NCBI GenBank assembly: GCA_002919265.1 | Contig: PKEY01000067.1 | Coordinates: 1-64,000 of the forward strand | Reading direction: 5' to 3' | DNA length: 64,000 nucleotides | From: Hyphomicrobiaceae bacterium | GTDB lineage: Bacteria; Pseudomonadota; Alphaproteobacteria; Rhizobiales; Hyphomicrobiaceae | Shown: one piece after another, positions 54,341 to 62,690 of the stretch | Position numbering within the stretch: the first letter of the stretch is position 1 | How the letters are laid out: each line of letters starts with the position of its first letter | The notes under the pieces: model-generated | The model's input: the letters and a program-made list of their open reading frames with translations, nothing else | Told to the model about the DNA's origin: nothing | Databases searched by the model: none | Position numbers and translations under genes: made by a program

Positions 54341-55768
54341 ATGAGCGGAAGCGGTTCTGGATCGCGGGAAGGAGCTATCGCACGCGCGCGCCACTACATC
54401 GAGAGCGGCGCTTTCGAGGCGGATCTCGCGCGCCGTGTCGCCTACCGAACCGAAAGCCAGCTGCTTCCCGAGAGCCTCCCTCATCTTCTCGCTTACCTGA
54501 AGGAGGAAATGGAGCCCGCGTTCAACCGGATGGGCTTTAGCTGCCGCATTTATCCGAACCCCGTAAAAGGCCAGGGGCCCGTCCTTCTGGCGACGCGCAT
54601 CGAGGATCCGAGCCTGCCTACGGTTCTTGGCTACGGCCATGGCGACGTGATCCGCGGGCTCGAGGAGCAGTGGACCAAGGGCAAGGGCCCCTGGATCACA
54701 GCCCGCGACGGCGACCGGCTTTACGGCCGCGGGACCGCGGACAACAAGGGCCAGCATACGATCAACATGGCCGCCCTGCAGGCCGTGATGGAGGAGCGCG
54801 GTGGCAGGCTTGGCTTCAACGTCAAGTTCATGATCGAGATGGGCGAAGAAGCCGGCTCCAAGGGACTGAAAGAGCTGGTGGCCGCCCACAAGGAAGACTT
54901 CGCCGCCGATGTGCTGATCGCCTCGGATGGCCCGCGTACGCGCCCTGAGCGTCCGACCCTCACCCTCGGCTGCCGCGGCGCCGTCAACTTTGATCTGGTC
55001 TGTGAGCTCAGAGAAGGCGGCCACCACTCCGGCAACTGGGGCGGCTTGCTGGCAAACCCGGCCATCATCCTCGCGAATGCCATTGCCACCATCGTGGGTC
55101 CGACTGGCGAGCTTCTCGTGCCGGAGCTCAAGGCGCCGCCAATGTCTGATGCGGTCCGCAAGGCGCTTGCCGATGTCGAGGTCGACGGCGGCGAAAAAGG
55201 TCCAAAGATTGACGAATGGTGGGGTGAACCCGACCTGACGCCTGCCGAGCGTGTCTACGGTTCAAACGTTCTCAACGTACTCGCGATCGGCGCCGGCATG
55301 CCGGGCCGGCCCGTGAACGCGATCCCGCCGAAGGCCATTGCGAACTGCCAACTTCGCTTTGTCGCCGGAACTGACATCAACGCCATTCGTCCGGCGCTGG
55401 AGCGCCATCTCCGCGAGAAGGGCTTCGACACTGTTCGCGTCACCGATCCACCGAGCGCCAATGATGGAAGCTTCACAGCGACCCGTACCGAGCCCGACAA
55501 TCCGTGGGTGGTCTGGGCCGTCGAGTCAATTCAGCGCACGACCAACACGAAGCCAGCTGTCATTCCGCAGATGGGCGGCTCGATCTGCAACGACATTTTC
55601 ACGGATGTGCTCGGAATGCCGACGCTATGGTTGCCGCACTCCTATGCCTCCTGTTCCCAGCACGCACCTGATGAGCACATCCTCATGTCGGTATCCCAAA
55701 ATGCTTTGGAATTGATGGCCGGGCTCTACTGGGACCTTGGCGAAACCGACAGCCTGCCCCGTCGCTGA
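54341..55768 (+). CDS. M20 family metallopeptidase
   Basis: A 475-residue di-zinc peptidase. The first metal motif is GYGHGDVI (HGD rather than the common HxD), followed by GRGTADNKGQ (bridging Asp), EMGEEAGSKG (catalytic Glu pair) and a late His ligand in LPHSYASCSQHAPDEH. A dimerisation domain lies between about residues 215 and 330. It could cut dipeptides or N-acyl amino acids. ATG 54341 follows GGGAGACAGG; ATG 54326 is also open. An amidase gene follows after 41 bases, so both are probably one operon. Confidence 0.9.
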   Translation: MSGSGSGSREGAIARARHYIESGAFEADLARRVAYRTESQLLPESLPHLLAYLKEEMEPAFNRMGFSCRIYPNPVKGQGPVLLATRIEDPSLPTVLGYGHGDVIRGLEEQWTKGKGPWITARDGDRLYGRGTADNKGQHTINMAALQAVMEERGGRLGFNVKFMIEMGEEAGSKGLKELVAAHKEDFAADVLIASDGPRTRPERPTLTLGCRGAVNFDLVCELREGGHHSGNWGGLLANPAIILANAIATIVGPTGELLVPELKAPPMSDAVRKALADVEVDGGEKGPKIDEWWGEPDLTPAERVYGSNVLNVLAIGAGMPGRPVNAIPPKAIANCQLRFVAGTDINAIRPALERHLREKGFDTVRVTDPPSANDGSFTATRTEPDNPWVVWAVESIQRTTNTKPAVIPQMGGSICNDIFTDVLGMPTLWLPHSYASCSQHAPDEHILMSVSQNALELMAGLYWDLGETDSLPRR

Positions 55769-55809
55769 AATTTTCAAAGGTCATTCTCAACGGAAAGGCA
55801 AACGCTACA

Positions 55810-57246
55810 ATGACTGAACCTTGCGATCTTTCCGCCGTCGAAGCACGCCGGCTGATCGGTCTGAAAAAACTGTCGCCTGTCGAACTTCTGGAGAGCTGCC
55901 TCAGGCGTATTTCAGAGGTCAACCCTACCCTGAACGCCATCGTCGCGATGGACGAAAAGGGCGCCAGGGAGGCCGCCAAGGCTGCCGAACAGGCCGTTAT
56001 GCGCGGCGATGATCTGGACCTGCTCCATGGCCTTCCCCTCGGCATCAAGGATTTGCAGGCGACGGGCGGCCTCAGGACGACGTGGGGCTCCCTGATCTAT
56101 AAGGATCATGTGCCCGAGCGCGACGAGGACACCGTAGCGAATTTGCGTGACAAAGGCGCGATCATCCTCGCCAAGACGAACACGCCGGAGTTCGGCGCCG
56201 GCGCCAACACCAAGAACCGGGTTTATGGCGCAACCGGCAACCCGTTCGATCCCGTGAAGACGTGCGGAGGATCATCGGGCGGTTCTGCCGTGGCCTTGGC
56301 GACAGGCATGGTGCCGCTCGCAACAGGGTCCGATTACGGCGGAAGCCTGCGCACGCCGGCTTCGTTCTGCGGCGTCAGCGGTTTTCGTCCATCCCCCGGC
56401 GTCGTCCCGGGACCGGAGCGGTCCTCCGCCCTATGTCCGTTTCCGGTGAATGGACCGATGGGCCGCACGATTGCCGACCTGCATCTTCTGCTCAAGGCGC
56501 AAATCGATATCGACAAGCGTGATCCGTTCTCCAACGACGATTCGCTGCGCATTCCTGAGGAACTGCCGCTCATCGACCTTGGCAGCCTGCGCGTGGCGAT
56601 CTCAACGGACCTCGGCTGCTCTCCGATCGACCAAGACATCCGCCGTGTGTTCGGGGAGAAAGTCAGCACGTTCCGGCACGTCTTTGCGGAGACCCAAGAC
56701 CGCGACCCCGATCTCGGGCCGGTTCACGACGTCTTCGAGATTTTGCGCGGCGTTTATTTCGTCGGTGCCCATCGCGAAAGGCTGGAAAAGCATCGTGACC
56801 TCTTAGGGCCCAATGTCATCGACAACACCGAACGCGGCCTGAAGTGGACTGCTGCGGACATCGCCTGGGCCAACGTCGAGCAATCGAAGATCTACCGCCG
56901 TTTCCTCGGCTTCTTCGACGAAGTCGACGTGCTTATCTGCCCTGCAGCCTCCGTATCTCCGTTCCCGCACGAACAATTGACGGTGACGGAAATCAATGGC
57001 GAGCCGATGCCCACTTACATGCGTTGGCTGGCAATTACCTACGGGCTAACGACGGCTATTCCGGCGGCCGCCACTATTCCATGCGGCCTTGATCACCTGG
57101 GTATGCCGTTCGGCATTCAGGTCGTCGGTCCGAACGGCTCGGATGCACTCGTGCTCTCCGTTGCTCACGCGCTCGAGCAATTGCTGGCCGAGAACCCGGC
57201 GACCGCACGGCCGATCCCCGATCTTGCCAAGCTGAGAAAGGCCTAA
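55810..57246 (+). CDS. amidase signature family enzyme
   Basis: A 478-residue Ser-cisSer-Lys hydrolase. The triad is Lys80 (GIKD), Ser155 (GGSSGGS) and Ser179 (GSDYGGSLRTP), with the spacing expected for the family. It hydrolyses a carboxamide, aryl-acyl amide or similar bond; it is not GatA, since gatB and gatC are absent. It is downstream of the M20 gene and followed by a terminator. Confidence 0.92.
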   Translation: MTEPCDLSAVEARRLIGLKKLSPVELLESCLRRISEVNPTLNAIVAMDEKGAREAAKAAEQAVMRGDDLDLLHGLPLGIKDLQATGGLRTTWGSLIYKDHVPERDEDTVANLRDKGAIILAKTNTPEFGAGANTKNRVYGATGNPFDPVKTCGGSSGGSAVALATGMVPLATGSDYGGSLRTPASFCGVSGFRPSPGVVPGPERSSALCPFPVNGPMGRTIADLHLLLKAQIDIDKRDPFSNDDSLRIPEELPLIDLGSLRVAISTDLGCSPIDQDIRRVFGEKVSTFRHVFAETQDRDPDLGPVHDVFEILRGVYFVGAHRERLEKHRDLLGPNVIDNTERGLKWTAADIAWANVEQSKIYRRFLGFFDEVDVLICPAASVSPFPHEQLTVTEINGEPMPTYMRWLAITYGLTTAIPAAATIPCGLDHLGMPFGIQVVGPNGSDALVLSVAHALEQLLAENPATARPIPDLAKLRKA

Positions 57247-57275
57247 GCGGGCAGCTGAATGCTTCTGCGATTGCC

Positions 57276-57305
57276 GGAGCCGAGCCGTTGTGACGGCTCG
57301 GCTCT
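57276..57305 (+). terminator. terminator after the amidase gene
   Basis: GAGCCGAGCCG (57277-57287) and CGGCTCGGCTC (57294-57304) form a perfect 11-base stem with a 6-base loop, plus a G-U closing pair, followed by a short CTGTTTG stretch. The U-run is weak. Confidence 0.65.
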
Positions 57306-57400
57306 CTGTTTGCCTTGCCGCATGCCGCGTGTAAGTTCCGCTTCTGGTTTTCCGCGCTGCTGCGGTCGCCCTCTACAAAACTAAAGCGAAGGAGACTCAC

Positions 57401-57784
57401 GTGGACAAGGAGCTTTGGGAGAAGGGCCTCGCCAAACGCAAGGCGGTGCTTGGCGAGGAGTATGTCAACAAAGCCATGTCCTCAGCGGATGATTTCAATC
57501 GTCCGTTTCAGGACATGCTGAACGAATACTGCTGGGGCACGATTTGGGGCGACGAGCGCATTCCCCCGAAAGTTCGCTCGATGATCAACCTCGGCCTAAT
57601 CGCCGGTCTCAATCGCATGGAGGAATGGGAGCTGCACCTGCGCGGTGCCATTCGTAATGGCGTTTCGCGTGAGGAAATCCAGTCCATCCTGCATCAGATC
57701 GCTGTTTACGCGGGCATGCCGGCGGGGGTCGAGTGCTTCCGCATTGCTCGCCGCGTCTTCGCAGAGCTCGACGGCAACGCGTGA
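57401..57784 (+). CDS. carboxymuconolactone decarboxylase family protein
   Basis: A 127-residue small helical protein of the CMD family, in the gamma-carboxymuconolactone decarboxylase-like branch: RSMINLGLIAGLNRMEEWELHL in parts and HLRGAIRNGVSREEIQSILH. The CxxC of the AhpD branch is absent. It could be a decarboxylase or an uncharacterised member linked to amide/alcohol catabolism. GTG 57401 follows AAGGAG at good spacing. The alcohol dehydrogenase gene follows after 90 bases. Confidence 0.9.
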   Translation: MDKELWEKGLAKRKAVLGEEYVNKAMSSADDFNRPFQDMLNEYCWGTIWGDERIPPKVRSMINLGLIAGLNRMEEWELHLRGAIRNGVSREEIQSILHQIAVYAGMPAGVECFRIARRVFAELDGNA

Positions 57785-57874
57785 GCTAAGTCGCAAGCCT
57801 CCTCACACTGCCGGTTGGCCGGGAACAATTTCGCCCGGCCCATCGTTGGCGGCGAGCAAAGGAGGAGATTTGCG

Positions 57875-58951
57875 ATGGCTGGGAAGATGAAAGCTGCGGT
57901 GTTCGTCGAGCCCGGCCGCATCGTGCTCGACGAAAAGCCCATTCCCGATGTGGGGCCACTCGATGCTCTTGTTCGCGTCACCACCACGACGATCTGCGGA
58001 ACCGACATCCACATCCTCAAGGGAGAATATCCTGTCGCCCGCGGCTTGATCGTCGGCCATGAGCCGGTCGGCGTCATTGAGAAGCTGGGTTCAGCGGTCA
58101 AAGGCTATCGTGAAGGCCAACGCGTGATCGCCGGCGCTATCACGCCAAGCGGCCACAGCTATGCCTGCCTGGCGGGCGATCATGCGCAGGATGGCGCCGG
58201 CACAGCACACGGTTGGAAGCCCATCGGCGGCTGGAAATTCGGAAATACGATTGACGGCTGCCAGGCAGAATACGTTCTGGTGCCCGATGCGATGGTCAAT
58301 CTGGCACCAATTCCCGATGGGCTGAGCGATATCGAAGTGCTCATGTGCCCCGACATTATGTCGACCGGCTTCTCGGGAGCGGAGTCCGCGGGCATAAAAA
58401 TCGGCGATCTGGTCGCCATCTTCGCACAGGGACCAATCGGCCTTTGCGCGACCGTTGGCGCGCGGCTCATGGGCGCGACTGCCATCTTCGCCGTCGACAT
58501 GCTGCCAGAACGGCTCGAAATGGCGCGCCGGCTCGGAGCTGACTACCTGATCAACTCGACCCAAACCGATCCTGTCGATGAAATCTTGCGCTTGACCGGC
58601 GGACGGGGCGTTGATGTGGCGATCGAAGCTCTCGGCAAGCAGGCAACCTTTGAAGCCGCGCTTCGTGTGCTTCGTCCCGGTGGCACACTTTCCAGCCTGG
58701 GAGTCTACAGTGAAGATCTAAGAATTCCGCTGAAGCCTTTTGCTGCGGGGCTTGGCGATTACCGCATCATCACCACGCTCTGCCCCGGCGGCAAGGAGCG
58801 CATGCGCCGGATGATGAACGTCATCGCCTCCGGCCGCGCTGACCTGAAGCCGCTTGTCACGCACCACTTCAAGCTGGACGAAATCGAAACGGCTTACGAG
58901 CTGTTCGCCAATCAACGGGACGGCGTTCTGAAGGTGGCGATCACGCCGTAA
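57875..58951 (+). CDS. zinc-type secondary alcohol dehydrogenase (CbADH-like MDR)
   Basis: A 358-residue medium-chain dehydrogenase. Catalytic zinc ligands are Cys in ICGTDIH, His in GHEPVG and Asp in CPDIMSTGFSGAE. The region that normally holds four structural-zinc Cys reads GAITPSGHSYACLAGDHAQ, with only one Cys, as in the Clostridium beijerinckii/Thermoanaerobacter secondary alcohol dehydrogenases. The dinucleotide loop is FAQGPIGLCA. The substrate is a secondary alcohol or ketone, by analogy. ATG 57875 follows AAAGGAGGAG; the longer start is not supported. Confidence 0.9.
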   Translation: MAGKMKAAVFVEPGRIVLDEKPIPDVGPLDALVRVTTTTICGTDIHILKGEYPVARGLIVGHEPVGVIEKLGSAVKGYREGQRVIAGAITPSGHSYACLAGDHAQDGAGTAHGWKPIGGWKFGNTIDGCQAEYVLVPDAMVNLAPIPDGLSDIEVLMCPDIMSTGFSGAESAGIKIGDLVAIFAQGPIGLCATVGARLMGATAIFAVDMLPERLEMARRLGADYLINSTQTDPVDEILRLTGGRGVDVAIEALGKQATFEAALRVLRPGGTLSSLGVYSEDLRIPLKPFAAGLGDYRIITTLCPGGKERMRRMMNVIASGRADLKPLVTHHFKLDEIETAYELFANQRDGVLKVAITP

Positions 58952-58987
58952 CAAACTACGCGCGGTGTTCTGAAGAAATGAGAAAGA

Positions 58988-59019
58988 CCCCGGAGAGTTC
59001 CGCCGCGATCTCTCCGGGG
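58988..59019. terminator. terminator-like stem-loop
   Basis: CCCCGGAGAG (58988-58997) and CTCTCCGGGG (59010-59019) form a perfect 10-base stem with a 12-base loop. The plus side (alcohol dehydrogenase) has no U-run; on the minus side TCTTTCTCATTTC follows, so it may end the thioesterase transcript, 115 bases beyond its stop. Confidence 0.5.
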
Positions 59020-59133
59020 CTCTACCCCGCTGCTGTAATCATTTCATGGACGAACATGTAATGCTCAAATCGCGACTTGGTTCCTTGCTTGGGCAAAAAT
59101 CCCAAGAACCGCGGCGTTTCAGCAACATCTACC

Positions 59134-59586
59134 TCACTGCGGCTGCTCACTGCCGAATTTTTCAAGCGCCGCTCTCACCTCGGGCGGAGGCAACGTCGAA
59201 GTCCGTTGCGCGACGTCGAAAAAGACCATCGTGCACTCCGCAGTCGTCGCACAATGCTCCTCTCCCGTTTGAAAAATGGCGTGTTGGAGCACGAACGATT
59301 TCGAGCCGACGCGGCCGATGCGCGTGCCAACGTCGACGCTGCCCGGAAAATGCAGCTCTTTCAGGAAATCGATGACCAGACGCACGATCACGAGCTCAAG
59401 GTTTGGCCCCCCGTAGCTCTTAAGCAACGGATAAACAAGTGCAACCCGTGCCTGCTCGAGAAAGGCCGCGTAGGCCGTATTGTTGATGTGTCCCACCGGA
59501 TCCTGATCGCAATACCGGATCGTTACTGTGGTCCAGTGGTTGTAATGAGCGCGTGTGCGCAGCGGATTGATGTCGTTCTCAGCCAT
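59134..59586 (-). CDS. hotdog-fold acyl-CoA thioesterase (4HBT type)
   Basis: A 150-residue single hotdog domain with the 4HBT active-site pattern IRYCDQDPVGHINNTAYAAFLEQAR (in parts; the catalytic Asp is in DPVGHINN), FLKELHFPG and TAECTMVFFD. It would cleave an acyl-CoA in the cytoplasm. ATG 59586 is chosen since the family starts near there; a TTG at 59613 is open. It is divergent from dodecin with a 141-base spacer. Confidence 0.88.
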   Translation of the reverse strand: MAENDINPLRTRAHYNHWTTVTIRYCDQDPVGHINNTAYAAFLEQARVALVYPLLKSYGGPNLELVIVRLVIDFLKELHFPGSVDVGTRIGRVGSKSFVLQHAIFQTGEEHCATTAECTMVFFDVAQRTSTLPPPEVRAALEKFGSEQPQ

Positions 59587-59727
59587 GTCCGTCTTGAGTT
59601 GGCGTCCTTGCAAAGGCTCTTGCGTGGATCATCGATGCGATTGCTCGGAAGGACCATCAGGTATTCAGTCGCTTCCCAAAGATGATCTTGCGCAGCTGTC
59701 CGGGGCAACGGAGACAGGAGGTGTTTA

Positions 59728-59937
59728 ATGAGCGTCTACAAGATCATCGAGCTCGTGGGAACCAGCACGGAATCTTGGGAGCATGCAGCGAGAACCGTTG
59801 TCGAAAAGGCTTCGAAATCGCTGCGGGATCTGCGCATTGCCGAAGTGGTAGAACAGGACCTCGTAATCGAAGGCGGTGCCGTGCAGGCTTATCGGGTGAA
59901 GCTCAAGGTGTCGTTCAAGTACGAAGATCACACGTGA
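59728..59937 (+). CDS. dodecin, flavin-binding storage protein
   Basis: A 69-residue protein starting MSVYKIIELVGTSTESWEHA, with the dodecin core ending VKLKVSFKYEDHT. Dodecins form dodecamers that bind flavin; the conserved Trp (SWEHA) stacks on it. ACAGGAGG precedes the ATG at good spacing. Two stem-loops follow, and the gene appears monocistronic. Confidence 0.95.
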   Translation: MSVYKIIELVGTSTESWEHAARTVVEKASKSLRDLRIAEVVEQDLVIEGGAVQAYRVKLKVSFKYEDHT

Positions 59938-59940
59938 CGC

Positions 59941-60055
59941 TAGGAGCGAAACCAATAACGCTTCCGTTCTTGCGGTTGGCTCCTACGTCCAAAATGAGTG
60001 TTGGGCACATCGGAGGCCAGAGCTGCCCACGCGGGCAGCTCCACGATGTTTTATT
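59941..60055 (+). terminator. tandem stem-loops after dodecin gene
   Basis: The first hairpin, 59941-59985, has arms TAGGAGC and GCTCCTA plus an inner AACC/GGTT helix. The second, 60020-60041, is GAGCTGCCC-ACGC-GGGCAGCTC, a perfect 9-base stem, followed after 8 bases by TTTTATT. The second is the better intrinsic terminator. Confidence 0.55.
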
Positions 60056-60072
60056 GCAGCCCCCGACTGCAA

Positions 60073-61170
60073 TTAGTCGAAGACGATCACGCCGCGCGCA
60101 ACGCTTCCTGACGTCAACAGGCGGAAACCTTCGTTGATCTCCTCGAAGCGGTACGTACGGCTGATGAGATCGTCGAGGTTGATGCGCTTGTCCATGTACA
60201 GGTCCGCGAGGATCCCGAAGTCGACAGTCGGCCGGACCGAACCGTAGTACGTGCCGGTGAACTTCTTCTCGAGGTACACCATGTTCGATAGCCCGATCGG
60301 CGCTGTGGCGCTGTAAGCCGGAATGCCAACGAGAACGGCGTGCCCACCGGGTGCTACGGCCTCGACGATCTGGACTGCAGTGGTCGGGCTACCAATGGCA
60401 TCGAACGCATAATCGGCGCCCAATCCGCCAGTCAGGTCACGCACGCGGGCTACGACGTCTTCCTCGCGCCCGTTGATGGTGTGCGTCGCGCCGAACTGCT
60501 TCGCGTACTGTAGCTTGTTGTCGAGCAGATCGACAGCAATGATCATCCGTGCGCCGGCGAGCTTCGCGCCCTGCACCACGTTGAGCCCGACGCCACCGCA
60601 GCCGATGACAAGCACCGTCGCCCCCGCCGGCACTTGGGCATGACGAATGACGGCGCCGATACCGGTTGCCACGCTGCAGCCGATGATAGCGGCATGCGTC
60701 CACGGCAAATCCTTGCGGATGGATACAAGCTGCTCGGACGGGCACACGACGTACTCGGAAAACGTGCCGATCCGCGCCATCACGTTGACCGGCTCCCCGT
60801 TGAGCTTCAGGCGCGAGGTGCCGTCGTGCATGCGCCAACGGGGTGAATCGTTGTGGCCAGTGCACAGCACGGTGCGTCCCTGCGAGCAGTAAGGGCAATG
60901 CCCGCAGTGTGGACGGAACGAGAAAATGACGTGGTCACCAACCTTGACGTTGGAGACACCTGGCCCGACCTCCACCACCTCACCAGCAGCTTCATGGCCC
61001 AGCACCATGGGCAACGGCAGCGGCCAGTCGCCATTCATGATGTGCCAGTCACTCATGCACACCCCGGCCGCCTTCACTTTGACGCGGGCCTCACCCTCCT
61101 TCGGGCCTTCCTGTTCGAGGTCCAGAATTTCGAGCGGCTTGTTGACTTCGGTCAGCACTGCGGCGCGCAT
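60073..61170 (-). CDS. zinc-dependent alcohol dehydrogenase (MDR family)
   Basis: A 365-residue MDR enzyme. Catalytic zinc ligands include Cys in VCMSDWH and the GHEAAGEV His/Glu pair; the structural zinc Cys cluster CGHCPYCSQGRTVLC is intact, and the dinucleotide loop is VIGCGGVGLNVV. The TGHNDSPRW region and length match the class III-like/aryl alcohol group rather than glutathione-dependent FDH strictly. ATG 61170 follows GGAGAGGG; further upstream in-frame residues (to 61566) overlap the divergent kdsD region and are not supported. Confidence 0.9.
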   Translation of the reverse strand: MRAAVLTEVNKPLEILDLEQEGPKEGEARVKVKAAGVCMSDWHIMNGDWPLPLPMVLGHEAAGEVVEVGPGVSNVKVGDHVIFSFRPHCGHCPYCSQGRTVLCTGHNDSPRWRMHDGTSRLKLNGEPVNVMARIGTFSEYVVCPSEQLVSIRKDLPWTHAAIIGCSVATGIGAVIRHAQVPAGATVLVIGCGGVGLNVVQGAKLAGARMIIAVDLLDNKLQYAKQFGATHTINGREEDVVARVRDLTGGLGADYAFDAIGSPTTAVQIVEAVAPGGHAVLVGIPAYSATAPIGLSNMVYLEKKFTGTYYGSVRPTVDFGILADLYMDKRINLDDLISRTYRFEEINEGFRLLTSGSVARGVIVFD

Positions 61171-61412
61171 AGGCGTTCCCTCTCCTAAACTCTGAAGTGT
61201 CCTCACCTTATTGTTGCAGCGGTGCGTCGCCAACCACCCAGTTTGCACGTGCCGCATGTCGATTAGGTATGGGCCACCGCACCGGAGGAGCAAGGCACGG
61301 CGTGAACCTCTCGCGACAGTTGAAAAGCTTGCCCTCGCCGGTTTGCCATCTTTGGCGAGTACGTTTCCCTCTGCTAGACAAGAACATGAGCAGTCGCCGG
61401 GGATCAGGCGGA

Positions 61413-62468
61413 ATGACAGGGCAGTCGACAGCGCTCCGAAATGGTCAGACCTTGGCAGAAGCCGACAAGGGGCGGAGTAATGGTGGCACTGGCGCCGCCA
61501 AGGCCGAACGGGCTGTTGCCTCCGCTGTTCGCACGGTGAACATCGAGGCCGAAGGCTTGGCGGCACTCGCGGAAGCGCTGAAAGGACCCATGGCCGATGC
61601 TTTCACGGAGGCTGTTCACGTCATCTCCGGCCTGCGCGGGCGCGTGATCGTCACCGGCATCGGCAAGAGCGGACACATCGGACAAAAGCTGGCAGCGACG
61701 TTTGCTTCGACAGGCACGCCGGCGTTCTTCGTTCACCCCAGTGAGGCTGCCCACGGCGACCTCGGGATGGTTACCAGGGAGGACGTCGTTCTGGCGATCT
61801 CCTGGTCCGGCGAGACGGTCGAGCTGACCAACATCATCAACTACTCGCGGCGGTTCAAAGTCCCCCTTATCGCCATCACGTCCCGCCGAGACTCCGCACT
61901 TGGGCGGGCCTCTGACATCGTCCTGGAGCTACCGCGGGCGAAGGAAGCCTGCCCGCACGGCCTGGCGCCGACCACATCGACGGCGATGCAGCTCGCCCTG
62001 GGCGACAGCCTCGCCATAGCGTTGCTTGAGGCAAAAGGGTTCACCGCTCACGACTTCAAGATCTTCCACCCCGGTGGCTCGCTAGGCGCACAGCTCAAGC
62101 TTGTGGGCGACATCATGCACAAGGGAGAAAAGCTCCCACTCGTCTCCGAGTACGAGTCGATGAGCGCAGCCCTCGTCATCATGACCCAGAAGAGCTTCGG
62201 CTGCCTTGGGGTTGTAAATGGCGAAGGGAAGCTGGTGGGGATTGTCACCGATGGCGACCTGCGCCGCCACATGGGCGAGCACCTGCTTCGGGCCAAGACT
62301 GGGGACATCATGACCCGCAAGCCGAAGACAGTAACGCCCGATACGCTCGCATCAGCTGCTTTGGAGCTGATCAATACCGCGCGGATCACGGCGCTGTTCG
62401 TTGTGGAAGACGAAAGGCCGGTCGGTATAGTGCACGTGCACGATCTGCTGCGGATCGGGGTGGCTTAA
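61413..62468 (+). CDS. kdsD: arabinose-5-phosphate isomerase (KdsD/KpsF)
   Basis: A 351-residue enzyme that turns D-ribulose-5-phosphate into D-arabinose-5-phosphate, the first step to Kdo for lipopolysaccharide. SIS domain residues: GIGKSGHIGQKLAATFASTG, HPSEAAHGDLGM, SWSGETVEL, and TTSTAMQLALGDSLA. Two CBS domains follow (DIMHKGEKLPLV, DIMTRKPKTVTP). ATG 61413 follows AGGCGGA; ATG 61386 would add nine residues. A Gly/Ala-rich N-terminal stretch of about 40 residues precedes the SIS domain, more than in E. coli KdsD. Confidence 0.94.
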   Translation: MTGQSTALRNGQTLAEADKGRSNGGTGAAKAERAVASAVRTVNIEAEGLAALAEALKGPMADAFTEAVHVISGLRGRVIVTGIGKSGHIGQKLAATFASTGTPAFFVHPSEAAHGDLGMVTREDVVLAISWSGETVELTNIINYSRRFKVPLIAITSRRDSALGRASDIVLELPRAKEACPHGLAPTTSTAMQLALGDSLAIALLEAKGFTAHDFKIFHPGGSLGAQLKLVGDIMHKGEKLPLVSEYESMSAALVIMTQKSFGCLGVVNGEGKLVGIVTDGDLRRHMGEHLLRAKTGDIMTRKPKTVTPDTLASAALELINTARITALFVVEDERPVGIVHVHDLLRIGVA

Positions 62469-62520
62469 AGCTGCAAATATCTCCATTTTTGCGGTCGAAA
62501 AGCAGAGCTGTTTAAAGAAT

Positions 62521-62553
62521 TTTCCGCATTTGGCATCCAAGAGCGGAAATTTT
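62521..62553 (+). terminator. intrinsic terminator after kdsD
   Basis: TTTCCGC (62521-62527) pairs with GCGGAAA (62543-62549); an inner TTGG-CAT-CCAA helix extends the stem past a 2x2 internal loop. TTTT follows at once. Lies 53 bases after the kdsD stop. Confidence 0.65.
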
Positions 62554-62638
62554 GTCGAATAATTTGCTTAGAACTCGAAAACAGCGAGCTGGGTTAGCCT
62601 GACGAATCTCCGAAATAAACGTCGATCCCCGAAACAAA

Positions 62639-62666
62639 TAAGGCCCGGCTCCAAGGCCGGGCCTTA
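62639..62666 (-). terminator. intrinsic terminator of carD
   Basis: TAAGGCCCGGC (62639-62649) and GCCGGGCCTTA (62656-62666) form a perfect 11-base stem with a 6-base loop. On the minus strand TTATTTGTTTC follows, giving a U-rich tail. It starts 25 bases after the carD stop. Confidence 0.85.
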
Positions 62667-62690
62667 ACCAACTCCCGAAAGCCGACCAGC

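Noticed and set aside
54260..55027. A 255-codon open frame opposite the M20 peptidase
   Set aside because: It lies wholly against a gene with intact catalytic motifs and shows no family features.
57401..57784. AhpD-type peroxidase call for the CMD-family protein
   Set aside because: The CxxC motif needed for AhpD activity is absent.
61197..61412. Long N-terminal extension of KdsD from 61197
   Set aside because: The added residues are Cys/Arg-rich without similarity to the family and run through the divergent promoter region of the alcohol dehydrogenase gene.
61171..61566. Upstream in-frame extension of the minus-strand alcohol dehydrogenase
   Set aside because: ATG 61170 has a good ribosome site and fits MDR length; the extension is Arg/Ser/Cys-rich and overlaps kdsD.
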